DNA of 64,000 nt from Paraburkholderia haematera (lineage in GTDB: Bacteria; Pseudomonadota; Gammaproteobacteria; Burkholderiales; Burkholderiaceae), in the NCBI RefSeq assembly GCF_905220975.1, contig NZ_CAJNBK010000013.1, forward strand, positions 62,001 to 126,000. Direction: 5' to 3'. Shown here piece after piece: positions 1 through 9,425 of the stretch (its first letter is position 1; each line of letters opens with the position of its first letter). The notes beneath the pieces were generated by a model. The model was not told the DNA's origin. It did no database searches and saw nothing but the letters and a program-made list of their open reading frames with translations. Position numbers and translations under genes: made by a program.

Positions 1-3000
1 CTGATCGCGCTCGCAACCGCGTTCGGCATTCTCGCCTATACCCGTCTCGCCCAATCTGAAGACCCGCCTTTCACGTTCCGCGTCATGGTGATCCGCACCT
101 TCTGGCCGGGCGCGACCGCGCGCCAGGTCCAGGAGCAGGTCACCGACCGTATCGGCCGGAAATTGCAGGAAACGCCCGCCATCGATTTCGTGCGCAGTTA
201 CTCGCGCCCCGGCGAATCGCTGATGTTCTTCTCGATGAAGGACTCGGCACCGGTCAAGGACGTGCCCGAAACCTGGTATCAGGTGCGCAAGAAAGTCGGC
301 GATATCGCGGCGACCTTGCCGCCGGGCATTCAAGGTCCATTTTTCAACGACGAATTCGGCGACGTCTACACCAATATCTACACGCTCGAAGGTGACGGTT
401 TTTCCGCCGCGCAACTGCACGATTACGCGGACCAGTTGCGCACGGTGTTGCTGCGCGTGCCCGGCGTCGGCAAGGTCGATTATTTCGGCGATCCGGATCA
501 GCACATCTACATCGAGATCACCAACACGCAACTCACGCGCCTTGGCATCTCGCCGCAGCAACTCGGCCAGGCCATCAATTCGCAGAACAGCGTCTCGCCC
601 GCGGGCACGCTGACCACCACCGACGACCGCGTGTTCGTGCGCCCCACCGGCCAGTTCAAGGACGTCAATGCGCTCGCCGACACGCTGATCCGCATCAACA
701 ACCGCTCGTTCCGTCTCGGCGACATCGCGACCATCAAGCGCGGTTACGACGATCCGGTCGCCACGCAAATGCGCTCGGGCGGCAAGGCGGTGCTCGGCAT
801 CGGCATCACCATGCAGCCGGGTGGCGACGTGATTCGTCTGGGCAAAGCGCTCGATCAGGAAACGGTCAAACTGCGGGCCTACCTGCCGGCGGGCTTGCAA
901 CTGGTCGAAGTATCGAGCATGCCGAACGCGGTCGCGCGTTCGGTCGACGATTTTCTCGAAGCCGTCGCTGAAGCGATTGCGATCGTGCTGGTGGTCAGCC
1001 TGCTGTCATTGGGCGTGCGCACCGGCATGGTGGTCGTGATCTCGATACCTGTCGTGCTCGCCGTCACGGCGCTGTGCATGTATCTGTTCGACATCGGGTT
1101 GCACAAGGTCTCGCTGGGCACGCTGGTGCTCGCGTTGGGGCTATTGGTGGACGACGCGATCATCGCGGTCGAGATGATGTCGGTGAAACTGGAGCAAGGC
1201 TGGAGCCGCACGCGCGCCGCCGCCTTTGCGTACACCAGTACCGCCTTTCCGATGCTGACCGGAACGCTCGTCACCGTCTCCGGTTTCCTGCCGATTGCGC
1301 TGGCGAAGTCGAGCACCGGCGAATACACACGCTCGATCTTCGAAGTGTCGGCGATCGCGCTGATCGCGTCGTGGTTCGCGGCCGTGGTGCTGATTCCACT
1401 GCTCGGCTATCACATGCTGCCGGAGCGCAAACGTCAGGAACACGAAGCGGAAGATCACGAACACGACATCTACGACACCCGCTTCTACAAGCGGCTGCGT
1501 GGCTGGATCGGCTGGTGCATCGAGCGGCGTTTTGTCGTGCTGGCCATCACCGTCGGACTGTTCATTCTGGCCATGGCAGGCTTCACGCTGGTGCCACAGC
1601 AATTCTTCCCGAGCTCGGACCGTCCCGAGTTGCTGGTGGATGTGCGCTTGCCCGAAGGCGCTTCGTACGATGCGACGCTGCGCCAGGCAGAGCGATTGGA
1701 AAAAGCGCTGGTGGGCCGCCCGGAAATCGATCATACGGTGGACTTCGTCGGCACCGGTGCGCCGCGTTTCTATCTCCCGCTCGATCAGCAATTGCCGCAG
1801 CCGAATTTCGCGCAGTTCGTCATCACGGCCAAATCCGTGAAAGATCGCGAGAAGCTCGCGCAATGGCTCGAACCGGAATTGCGTAATAACTTTCCGGCGA
1901 TCCGCACACGCCTGTCGCGCCTCGAGAATGGGCCGCCGGTCGGCTATCCCGTGCAGTTCCGCGTGAGCGGAGACGATATTGCCACCGTGCGTTCGATCGC
2001 CGAGCGCGTCGCCGCGACCCTGCGCGCCGACCGCGGCACCCGCAACGTCCAGTTCGACTGGGACGAGCCTGCCGAGCGCTCGGTGCGCTTCGAAGTCGAC
2101 CAGAAGAAAGCACGCGAACTCGGCGTGACATCTGAGGACGTGTCGAGTTTCCTCGCCATGACGCTCTCCGGCTACACCGTCACGCAGTATCGCGAGCGCG
2201 ACAAGCTGATCAGCGTCGACCTGCGCGCACCCAAAGCGGAACGCGTCGACCCCGCGAAGCTGATCACGCTGGCGATGCCGACGCCGAACGGTCCCGTGCC
2301 GCTCGGCACGCTCGGTCATCTGCGCAACGACCTCGAATACGGCGTGATCTGGGAACGCGACCGCCAGCCCACCATCACCGTGCAGTCCGACGTCGCGCCG
2401 GGCGCGCAAGGGATCGACGTGACACATGCCGTCGATAAGGCATTGAGCCAGATTCGCGCCGCGCTGCCGGTGGGCTACCGGATCGAAATCGGCGGGTCGG
2501 TCGAGGAAAGCGGCAAGGGGCAAACGTCGATCAACGCACAGATGCCGATCATGATCATCGCCGTGCTGGTGCTCCTGATGATCCAGTTGCAGAGTTTCGC
2601 GCGGGTGCTGTTGGTGGTGCTGACCGCGCCGCTCGGCCTGATCGGCGTGGTGCTGACCCTGCTTCTTTTCGGCCAGCCATTCGGTTTTGTCGCGATGCTC
2701 GGCGTAATTGCCATGTTCGGCATCATCATGCGCAACTCCGTGATTCTCGTCGATCAGATCGAGCAGGACATCGCTGCGGGATACAAGCGCTTCGACGCGA
2801 TCGTCGGCGCGACGGTGCGGCGCTTCCGGCCCATCACGCTCACCGCGGCGGCCGCCGTGCTCGCGCTGATTCCGCTGTTGCGCTCGAACTTTTTCGGCCC
2901 GATGGCAACCGCGCTGATGGGTGGCATTACGAGCGCGACCATTCTCACGCTGTTCTATCTGCCGGCCCTGTACGCAATGTCGTTCAGAGTGCGCGACGAC

Positions 3001-3048
3001 GAGCGCGAACCACCGCCGCCGCCCGGCACGACGCATTCGGGGAACTGA
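1..3048 (+). CDS. RND efflux pump inner-membrane permease (5' end outside window)
   Basis: Inner-membrane proton-driven exporter of the resistance-nodulation-division (RND) family, pumping compounds out with a periplasmic adaptor and an outer-membrane channel. The frame is open from base 1, reading LIALATAFGILAYTRL then the QSEDPPFTFRVMV segment that follows TM1 in this family, so only the first few codons are missing; the ATG at 85 is internal. Two blocks of about six membrane segments flank large periplasmic loops. The TM4 motif GLLVDDAI, near residue 355 counted from base 85, carries the Asp pair used for proton relay. The C-terminal block contains MRNSVILVDQIEQD. The outer-membrane partner starts 4 nt downstream. 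The adaptor gene is expected just left of the window. Substrate unknown. Confidence 0.93.
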   Translation: MIALATAFGILAYTRLAQSEDPPFTFRVMVIRTFWPGATARQVQEQVTDRIGRKLQETPAIDFVRSYSRPGESLMFFSMKDSAPVKDVPETWYQVRKKVGDIAATLPPGIQGPFFNDEFGDVYTNIYTLEGDGFSAAQLHDYADQLRTVLLRVPGVGKVDYFGDPDQHIYIEITNTQLTRLGISPQQLGQAINSQNSVSPAGTLTTTDDRVFVRPTGQFKDVNALADTLIRINNRSFRLGDIATIKRGYDDPVATQMRSGGKAVLGIGITMQPGGDVIRLGKALDQETVKLRAYLPAGLQLVEVSSMPNAVARSVDDFLEAVAEAIAIVLVVSLLSLGVRTGMVVVISIPVVLAVTALCMYLFDIGLHKVSLGTLVLALGLLVDDAIIAVEMMSVKLEQGWSRTRAAAFAYTSTAFPMLTGTLVTVSGFLPIALAKSSTGEYTRSIFEVSAIALIASWFAAVVLIPLLGYHMLPERKRQEHEAEDHEHDIYDTRFYKRLRGWIGWCIERRFVVLAITVGLFILAMAGFTLVPQQFFPSSDRPELLVDVRLPEGASYDATLRQAERLEKALVGRPEIDHTVDFVGTGAPRFYLPLDQQLPQPNFAQFVITAKSVKDREKLAQWLEPELRNNFPAIRTRLSRLENGPPVGYPVQFRVSGDDIATVRSIAERVAATLRADRGTRNVQFDWDEPAERSVRFEVDQKKARELGVTSEDVSSFLAMTLSGYTVTQYRERDKLISVDLRAPKAERVDPAKLITLAMPTPNGPVPLGTLGHLRNDLEYGVIWERDRQPTITVQSDVAPGAQGIDVTHAVDKALSQIRAALPVGYRIEIGGSVEESGKGQTSINAQMPIMIIAVLVLLMIQLQSFARVLLVVLTAPLGLIGVVLTLLLFGQPFGFVAMLGVIAMFGIIMRNSVILVDQIEQDIAAGYKRFDAIVGATVRRFRPITLTAAAAVLALIPLLRSNFFGPMATALMGGITSATILTLFYLPALYAMSFRVRDDEREPPPPPGTTHSGN

Positions 3049-3052
3049 GATC

Positions 3053-4567
3053 ATGGCTACCTTTGCATTCCCTCTGCACCTGCGTCTCACGCTGCTCAGC
3101 GGCGCCGCACTGGCCCTCGCCGCCTGCTCGTTCGGCCCGAGCGGCGAGCCGCCCGCGATGCCGCAACCGGCCCACTACGGCGCCGAAGCGCAGCCGGCGC
3201 AGACCGTGCCCGCACAAGGCGTCACCCAGCAATTCGTGGTCGGCGCGAAGCCCGTGCCCGAATGGTGGAAGCTTTATCAATCGGAGGCGCTGAATGCGCT
3301 GGTCGACGAAGGCTTGCGCAACAGCCCGACGCTTGCCGCGACCGACAGGAGCCTCGCCGCGGCGCGCGAGCAACTGCGCGCGCAGATTGGCAGTTCGCTG
3401 CTGCCGACCATCGACGCCGGCGGCCAGGCCACCCGCAATCGTGCGCTGGCGATCCCCGAGGCCGGTCCGAATACGTTCCTGTACAACATCTTCGTCGGTC
3501 AATTGCAGGCGCACTATACGCTCGACCTGTTCGGCGCCTCGCGTCTCGCCGATACCGCGCTCGCGGCTCGCGTGAATGTGCAGGCCTATCAGTTCGATGC
3601 CGCGCGCCGCGCGCTGGCTGCCAACATCGTGACGGCGACGATCACGAGTGCGGCATTGCATGCACAGATCGACACGACCGAGCGGCTCGTGACGCTTGCC
3701 AACGATCAGGCGCGCGACACACAACGGCGCTACCTCCTGGGCGCCGTCTCGCACGCCGATCAGTTGAGCGCGCAACAAAGTGCGGCGAGTCTGTCCGCGA
3801 GTTTGCCGGGTTTGAAGCAGCAATGGCTGACGACGCGCCATGCCCTGGCGGTACTGCTCGGCCGCACCCCGGACACGGCCCCGGACGACCTCGATCTTGC
3901 GCAACTGCACGTGCCTGAGCAGGTGCCCGTCGTAGTGCCATCCGAGCTGCTACGCACCCGGCCCGACATCCAGGCAGCGGACGCCGCCCTGAAGGCCGCG
4001 GCGGCCGACGTCGGCGTCGCGACCGCGCAGATGTTCCCGAGTCTTTCGCTGAGTGCATCGATGGGCCAAGGCGGCTTTAGCTGGCCGGTGGCGCTATCCG
4101 GCGCCGGGGCCATCTGGAGCCTTGGCGCGTCGCTGTCGCAACCGCTGTTTCACGGCGGCGCCCTGTTCGCACAGCGCCGCGCGGCGGTCGACACCTACGA
4201 CGCCACGGTTTCGCAGTACAAGCAGACTGTGCTGACCGCGTTCCAGAACGTCGCCGATACACTTGCAGCGTTGCAGCACGACACGCAATCGCTCGACGCG
4301 GCGAGCATTGCCGCGCGCTCGGCGCAAGGAATATTTGACGAGACATCGGGACGGTACCGGCTGGGTGCGTTACCGATTGCGTCGACACGGACGAGTGAGC
4401 AGCAGTTCCGCAACGCGCAGCTTGACGAGATCCGTTACACGAGCGCGCGGCTGACGGACACTGCGGCCTTATTCCAGGCGATGGGAAATCCGCCATTGGA
4501 GCCGGGACCCTCCGCGACGGCATCGGCATCGGCGGTTCCAGCGTCGAGCGTGGGGGTATCCAACTAA
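3053..4567 (+). CDS. RND efflux outer-membrane lipoprotein, NodT/OprM family
   Basis: Outer-membrane channel of a tripartite efflux pump (TolC-like OMF family, 504 aa). The N-terminus has a signal sequence ending in a lipobox, ALAAC, so the mature protein is a lipoprotein. Two repeated OEP domains follow, rich in Ala/Gln/Leu helices, and the conserved VPSELLRTRPDIQAADA segment lies near residue 305. The ATG at 3053 lies 4 nt after the permease stop and gives the expected signal peptide; an in-frame upstream start at 2921 would overlap the permease and hide it. The gene is surely cotranscribed with the permease. No linked regulator is visible in the window. Confidence 0.93.
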   Translation: MATFAFPLHLRLTLLSGAALALAACSFGPSGEPPAMPQPAHYGAEAQPAQTVPAQGVTQQFVVGAKPVPEWWKLYQSEALNALVDEGLRNSPTLAATDRSLAAAREQLRAQIGSSLLPTIDAGGQATRNRALAIPEAGPNTFLYNIFVGQLQAHYTLDLFGASRLADTALAARVNVQAYQFDAARRALAANIVTATITSAALHAQIDTTERLVTLANDQARDTQRRYLLGAVSHADQLSAQQSAASLSASLPGLKQQWLTTRHALAVLLGRTPDTAPDDLDLAQLHVPEQVPVVVPSELLRTRPDIQAADAALKAAAADVGVATAQMFPSLSLSASMGQGGFSWPVALSGAGAIWSLGASLSQPLFHGGALFAQRRAAVDTYDATVSQYKQTVLTAFQNVADTLAALQHDTQSLDAASIAARSAQGIFDETSGRYRLGALPIASTRTSEQQFRNAQLDEIRYTSARLTDTAALFQAMGNPPLEPGPSATASASAVPASSVGVSN

Positions 4568-4596
4568 ACCTGGGATTCCGTACTGACGGCAGCGGA

Positions 4597-4670
4597 GTTA
4601 TCCCCAGTTTATGTTGACAGGGCTGTTGATAACTCCGGGGCTACGCGCTTAAGTGCTTGATGCGGATCGG
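4597..4670 (+). repeat. Dispersed extragenic repeat, copy 1
   Basis: Starts GTTATCCCCAG, then TGTTGA, AGGGCTGTTGATAAC, CTACG, TAAGTGCTTGATG and ends CGG. The same ordered landmarks recur at 4751 and 9213. The GTTATCC and GATAAC ends are inverted relative to one another, so each copy could fold. Confidence 0.6.
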
Positions 4671-4750
4671 TTTGTTGCTTGCGGTGCGGGCGAACGCAGG
4701 GGTGATCGACCGGGCAGTTTGCGGGGATGGGCGTATTGCGGGGGAGAGAC

Positions 4751-4825
4751 GTTATCCACAGATTTTGTGGAGAGGCGTGTTGATAACACCTGGACATCCA
4801 CCGTAAGTCGTTGAATGCGCAACGG
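4751..4825 (+). repeat. Dispersed extragenic repeat, copy 2
   Basis: Starts GTTATCCACAG and continues with TGTGGAGAGGCGTGTTGATAAC and later GTAAGTCGTTGAATG ... CGG. Aligns by eye along its length with the copies at 4597 and 9213. It contains TTATCCACA, which is also the DnaA-box consensus, but no cluster of boxes or AT-rich unwinding element is nearby. Confidence 0.6.
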
Positions 4826-5024
4826 AATCGGACGTAGATATTACGGACGCAGCCCACAGCGAATGGCCATGTGAGGTACCGCCTCGGCGCGCGCAGCGCC
4901 GCCGGAAGAATGACGCCTTTGTCACTGACGCGGAGTGCGCGAGAACACGGATTCCAGATGCACCACTACCGTGGCTGCGCGGGGGACCCGCTTAAAAATT
5001 AGCGGTTTGAGCCGCTTTCTTTTG

Positions 5025-5059
5025 CCTACTTTTCTTTGCGGCAGGCAAAGAAAAGTAGG
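5025..5059. repeat. Perfect 15-bp inverted repeat (REP-like hairpin)
   Basis: Arms 5025-5039 (CCTACTTTTCTTTGC) and 5045-5059 are perfectly complementary with a 5-nt loop. A GC-rich tail, CCGCCCCGCACAGGGGC, follows and can form a second small hairpin. The sequence lies downstream of the efflux operon and converges on lpxL from its 3' side. It may work as a bidirectional terminator, but the form (T/C-rich arm, GC-rich tail) is that of an interspersed Burkholderia repeat. The remainder of 4568-5163 shows no gene. Confidence 0.6.
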
Positions 5060-5163
5060 TGCCGCCCCGCACAGGGGCAACGCAAATAGACCACTAACAA
5101 AACAAGGAAAGGCCAACACCATAAAAACACAGCCCCCCAAGCGCCACGCGCAAAAAACCCCGA

Positions 5164-6042
5164 TCAATAAACCCCAGCCTCCCCCACAGGCCGATTCTTA
5201 AACCGCTTATGCACCCAATAATATTGATCAGGAATCCGTCGCACTTGCGTCTCGAGGAACTCGGTAATCCGCCGTGCGTCAACCGTCACATCATCCGAAG
5301 GAAAATCGCTTAGCGCATCAAAAATGGTGAGCTTATAGCCACGATAATCCGGCAACACTTCAGTCACAAACGGCACCACCCGCGCATTGCCGGCCTTGGC
5401 CATCCGCGAAACAGAAGTCAGCGTGCAAGCCGGCACGCCAAAAAACGGCACAAACACCGAATCCCGTAGCCCAAAATCCATATCGGCAGCCAGCATCACC
5501 GGCGTACCATCACGCAAGGCACGCAAAGCCTTCCGCACACTATCGCTACGCGGAATCATCTCCGTGCCGAAACGCGCCCGTTGCCGCTTGGCCATCGCAT
5601 CGAGCAAAAGATTCGACATCGGCGTATACAGCGACGCAACCGGATGCCGCGTCGAATACATCATGCAACCCGCTTCGATGCCGACAAAATGGAAGCCGAC
5701 AAAAATCGTCGGCTTGCCTTCCATATCGTTGAGATCAATCGCACTCTCCACTTCGACAAGACGCGCCAGCGCCTGCGCATTGCCGAACCATTGCGGACCG
5801 CGCTCGACATAGCTGCGGATCACATGACCGAAATGCGCGCGCGCGAGGCGTTCACGCGCCTCGTCGCTCATGTCGGGAAAACATAGCTTCAGATTGGTAT
5901 GCACGACGCGCCGGCGCGCGCTGGGAATCCGGTACAACAACGCACCGATGCCAGTGCCGATACGCGCGACAACGCCGTACGGCAGGAAGGCAAACGCACG
6001 CAGCAGAGCTGTCATCAGACAGATGAGAATTCGACTTTTCAC
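5164..6042 (-). CDS. lpxL: Lipid A lauroyl acyltransferase (LpxL/HtrB family)
   Basis: Inner-membrane acyltransferase (292 aa, usual length) that transfers an acyl chain from acyl-ACP to a lipid A precursor in late lipid A synthesis. The N-terminus is hydrophobic (ILICLMTALLRAFAFLPYGV). The family HX4(D/E) catalytic motif appears as HFVGIE near residue 118, and the arginine-rich RIPSARRRVVHTNLKLCFP block characteristic of LpxL/HtrB lies before it. The C-terminus YYWVHKRFKNRP is also typical. Monocistronic here: metK, the usual Burkholderia neighbour, is not seen. Which acyl chain it transfers (lauroyl or myristoyl) cannot be read from sequence. Confidence 0.88.
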   Translation of the reverse strand: MKSRILICLMTALLRAFAFLPYGVVARIGTGIGALLYRIPSARRRVVHTNLKLCFPDMSDEARERLARAHFGHVIRSYVERGPQWFGNAQALARLVEVESAIDLNDMEGKPTIFVGFHFVGIEAGCMMYSTRHPVASLYTPMSNLLLDAMAKRQRARFGTEMIPRSDSVRKALRALRDGTPVMLAADMDFGLRDSVFVPFFGVPACTLTSVSRMAKAGNARVVPFVTEVLPDYRGYKLTIFDALSDFPSDDVTVDARRITEFLETQVRRIPDQYYWVHKRFKNRPVGEAGVY

Positions 6043-6472
6043 GCGGTAAAAACCCGGTGGATGCTAGATGACAAACACGCCGGCCGCGGCAACCTGATAG
6101 TTGCCACGGGCGAAGTGGCAAGCGCGCGCGTCAAACGGGTCTTGCGCGGCGCGACTTTCGAAGGTGGCTGCCTCGCTCGAGGCGAGACAACACGGCGCTG
6201 GAGGCTGATACCTCTTAGGACTCGAGCGTCCCTATAAGACCCAATATGGACTCAATATTATAAAAGCGCCACAGACGTGATTAAAACACACCGCGGAAGG
6301 TGGGCACAAAAACTGCTGGCGGGGCTTACCCGAATAGCGCTGCCCCATCCGCGCCAGGCAGCGATTTCCCTGCCCTTTCAGAAACTTGCGTGTGCGGCCT
6401 GGACAAGCCGCACACACTCGTTACGCCCCTGGCTGGCTCCCCGAAGGAAGTCCCCTTTGGGGATTGGGGATA
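6043..6472. other. Intergenic, 430 bp, no gene recognised
   Basis: Holds the lpxL promoter side and the mrcA 3' side. Near mrcA there is a small hairpin, TCCCCTTTGGGGA (about 6449-6461), without a clear T-run. AT-rich patch at 6240-6290 (ATATGGACTCAATATTATAAAA) could hold a promoter reading either way. No convincing ORF or RNA family seen. Confidence 0.4.
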
Positions 6473-8974
6473 TCAAGGCTTGTTCGTCTCGAACAGATCC
6501 ATGATCTGCTTCTTTTCATTCGACGAGACGCTCGGCGGCGGCACCGCTGGCGGTGTCATACCCGCCGGCCCCACGCCGCCCACCGCGTCGCTCGCGCCGG
6601 CAGTCGGATTCGACGAATCGAGACCGATGCTGGCCACGAAACCGTTGCCCGGCGTCATGTCGGTGTAGAACAGTTCGCCGTCGACCGCGGTCACGCCGTC
6701 CGGCTGCGCGGGCTCGCCTTGCGGCACGCCGCGCAGCGCGCGCTGCATGTACTCGACCCAGATCGGCAACGCGAGCTGTGCACCGAACTCGCGGCTGCCG
6801 AGGCTCTTCGGCTGGTCGTAACCCATCCACGCCACCGCCACCAGCGATTGCTGATAACCGGCGAACCAGCCGTCCTTCGCGTCGTTGGTCGTACCCGTCT
6901 TGCCCTGCAAGTCCGAACGATGCAGCACGTTGGTACCCGCGCCCGTGCCGGCCGTGGCCACCGAATGCAGCAGGCTGTTCATGATGTACGCGTTACGCGG
7001 TTCGAGCGTGCGCGGCGCATCGCGGCCGGCAGTCAGCGGCTGTGCCTTGGAAAGCGGCTCGCCGCGTGCATCCGTCACCTCGCTGATCAGATACGGATTG
7101 ATGCGGTAGCCGCCGTTCGCGAACACCGAGTAGGCGCCCGCCGATTGCAGCGGCGTGACGAGGCCGGCGCCGAGCGCCAGCGGCAGATACGGCGGAGTCT
7201 TGTCGGCGTCGAAACCGAAACGCTGCGTGACGAAATCTTGCGCGTACTTGGTGCCGATGAACGACAGGATGCGGATCGACACCAGATTCTTCGACTTCTG
7301 CAACGCAAGGCGCATCGGCATCGGACCGTCCGGCTGGTCGTCGTCCTTCGGCTCCCAGGCGTCGCCGCCCGGCGCGCTCGGCGGGAAGTACAGCGGCGCG
7401 TCGTTGATGATCGTGGCCGGTCCGATCCCCTTGTCGAGCGCGGCCGAATAGATGAACGGCTTGAAGCTCGAACCCGGCTGGCGCCACGCCTGCGTGACGT
7501 GGTTGAACTTGTTCTTGTTGAAGTCGAAGCCGCCCACCAGCGCGCGAATCGCGCCGTCCTGCGGAGTGAGCGAAACCAGGGCGCCTTCCACTTGCGGAAG
7601 CTGCGTGATCTGCCAGTTGCCGTTCTGGTCGGCAACGAGGCGCACGATCGAGCCTGGCTTGATCTTCGTGGCGGCCGCCGCGCGCGCGGAGAGCGCGCCC
7701 GCTGCAAAGCGCAGGCCGTCACCGCTGATCGTCACCTCGGTGCCGTCCACCAGTTGCGCCTTCACCTGCTTCGGATTCGCGTCCGTCACCACGGCGGCGA
7801 TGATTTCGCCGTTGTCGGGGTGATCGGTGAGTGCGTCGTCGATAGTCTGATCGCGGTCGTCGCCCGGAGCGGGCAGTTGCACGAAGCCTTCCGGTCCGCG
7901 ATAGCCGTGGCGCCGTTCGTAATCCATCACGCCCTTGCGCACCGCGCGATAGGCGGCGTCCTGGTCGGCGGAATCGATCGTGGTGGTGACGTTCAGGCCG
8001 CGCGTATAGGTTTCATCCTTGTACTGCGCGTACATCATCTGGCGAACCATTTCGGCGATGTACTCGGCATGCACGCTGTATTCGTTACCAGAATTTTTGG
8101 TGTGAATCTCTTCCTTGACGGCCTGGTCGTACTGATCCTGGCTGATGTATTTCAGTTCGAGCATGCGCTTCAGAATGTATTCCTGACGAATCTTCGCGCG
8201 CTTCGGATTGACCACCGGGTTGTAGGCGGACGGCGCCTTCGGCAAGCCCGCCAGCATCGCGGCTTCAGCCAGCGTGATGTCTTTCAGATCCTTGCCGAAA
8301 TACACGCGTGCGGCCGCGGCAAAACCGTACGAGCGCTCGCCCAGATAAATCTGGTTCATGTAGACCTCAAGGATCTGATCCTTGGTCATCGCGCGCTCGA
8401 TCTTGTACGCCAGCATCATTTCGTAAATCTTGCGCGTGTAGGTCTTCTCGCTCGAGAGGAAGAAGTTACGCGCCACCTGCATGGTGATCGTGCTCGCCCC
8501 CTGCGAGGCGCCGCCATGCGTGATGTCGGAAATACCCGCGCGCAAAATGCCGACGAAGTCCACGCCGCCGTGCTCGTAGAAGCGATAGTCCTCGATCGCG
8601 AGCACCGCCTTCTTCATCTGATCGGGAATGTCCTGGAAGCGCACGATGCTGCGCCGTTCTTCGCCGAACTCGCCGATCAACACGTGATCCGCGGTGTAGA
8701 CGCGCAACGGCACCTTCGGGCGATAGTCGGTCAACGCGTCGAGCGACGGCAATTGCGGCCCCATGACCACGAGCGCGTAACCGACGATCAGCGCGCCCAC
8801 CACGGCGACAGTGGCCAGCAGGCCGACGAACCAGATGGCGATGGCCCCACCGATCGACCGGCGGCCGGCCTCGGCGTCGCGCGAAGCAGCGTTGCGTCCT
8901 GGAGTGCGGTGGTAGGCGTTCCGGTCTTCACCGGCCGGAGAATTTGAAGAATGCGGTCGTTTGATGATTGGCAT
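6473..8974 (-). CDS. mrcA: Penicillin-binding protein 1A (bifunctional transglycosylase/transpeptidase)
   Basis: Class A PBP that polymerises and cross-links peptidoglycan in the periplasm. From the ATG at 8974 it is 833 aa: a cytoplasmic tail, one membrane anchor (about residues 42-70), a GT51 transglycosylase domain with the catalytic Glu in AIEDYRFYEHGG (E128), an OB-like insert, then a transpeptidase domain with SSFK near residue 503, SKN downstream and KTGTTND near 690. Possible upstream starts at 9013 (ATG) and 9022 (TTG) would add 13-16 residues; 8974 is chosen because the residues before it lack family-like sequence, but no strong Shine-Dalgarno decides it. The tail is Pro/Ala-rich. 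Confidence 0.92.
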   Translation of the reverse strand: MPIIKRPHSSNSPAGEDRNAYHRTPGRNAASRDAEAGRRSIGGAIAIWFVGLLATVAVVGALIVGYALVVMGPQLPSLDALTDYRPKVPLRVYTADHVLIGEFGEERRSIVRFQDIPDQMKKAVLAIEDYRFYEHGGVDFVGILRAGISDITHGGASQGASTITMQVARNFFLSSEKTYTRKIYEMMLAYKIERAMTKDQILEVYMNQIYLGERSYGFAAAARVYFGKDLKDITLAEAAMLAGLPKAPSAYNPVVNPKRAKIRQEYILKRMLELKYISQDQYDQAVKEEIHTKNSGNEYSVHAEYIAEMVRQMMYAQYKDETYTRGLNVTTTIDSADQDAAYRAVRKGVMDYERRHGYRGPEGFVQLPAPGDDRDQTIDDALTDHPDNGEIIAAVVTDANPKQVKAQLVDGTEVTISGDGLRFAAGALSARAAAATKIKPGSIVRLVADQNGNWQITQLPQVEGALVSLTPQDGAIRALVGGFDFNKNKFNHVTQAWRQPGSSFKPFIYSAALDKGIGPATIINDAPLYFPPSAPGGDAWEPKDDDQPDGPMPMRLALQKSKNLVSIRILSFIGTKYAQDFVTQRFGFDADKTPPYLPLALGAGLVTPLQSAGAYSVFANGGYRINPYLISEVTDARGEPLSKAQPLTAGRDAPRTLEPRNAYIMNSLLHSVATAGTGAGTNVLHRSDLQGKTGTTNDAKDGWFAGYQQSLVAVAWMGYDQPKSLGSREFGAQLALPIWVEYMQRALRGVPQGEPAQPDGVTAVDGELFYTDMTPGNGFVASIGLDSSNPTAGASDAVGGVGPAGMTPPAVPPPSVSSNEKKQIMDLFETNKP

Positions 8975-9212
8975 GACTGGAATAGTGGGCGCGTCACTGC
9001 AAGCGGGCTGCATGAGGCGCAAAGCACCGCGCGGCCCTTACGCCCCCGGGCGGCCGCACGGCACGCCCAGAGCATCGTCCGGCGCAACGTAACAGCGCAT
9101 TTTAAAGAAATCAAGCGCCGTCCAAGACAGTTTTTTTGTAAGAATTCCCTTCGTGTGATGTCGCGACAGTAGATCGCGGCAGTCAGACAAGTGCCCGGCG
9201 CCGCCTGCCGGG

Positions 9213-9285
9213 GTTATCCCCAGAAAATGTTGAAAGGCCTGTGGACAAGCCCGCCGGAAACGCTACAACTCCTTGATGTCACGGG
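9213..9285 (+). repeat. Dispersed extragenic repeat, copy 3
   Basis: Starts GTTATCCCCAG, then TGTTGAAAGGCCTGTGGACAAG, CGCTACAACTCCTTGATG and ACGGG. Same ordered landmarks as the copies at 4597 and 4751. It lies in the 451-bp gap between mrcA and the gene at 9426, which otherwise shows only promoter-like sequence. Confidence 0.6.
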
Positions 9286-9425
9286 ATTTTCATGTCGCGC
9301 CCGTTCCGCATCGGTGCAACTCGTCATATGATGGACTCGGCGCGCGAGTCGTCACCGGCGCGCGCGACGGCGTACACCAAATACACGCCTTGAACCGCCA
9401 ATGCTAACAAGTATGCGAGCCGACC

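Noticed and set aside
1141..3090. Long open frame on the minus strand opposite the RND permease
   Set aside because: Typical antisense frame in GC-rich DNA; the + strand frame carries all motifs.
4751..4760. TTATCCACA, the DnaA-box consensus, near the efflux operon
   Set aside because: Single match inside a dispersed repeat; no DnaA-box cluster, no AT-rich region and no dnaA/parAB genes nearby, so no origin.
6386..8947. Long open frame on the + strand opposite mrcA
   Set aside because: Arg/His-rich antisense shadow of the mrcA coding sequence, with no family motif.
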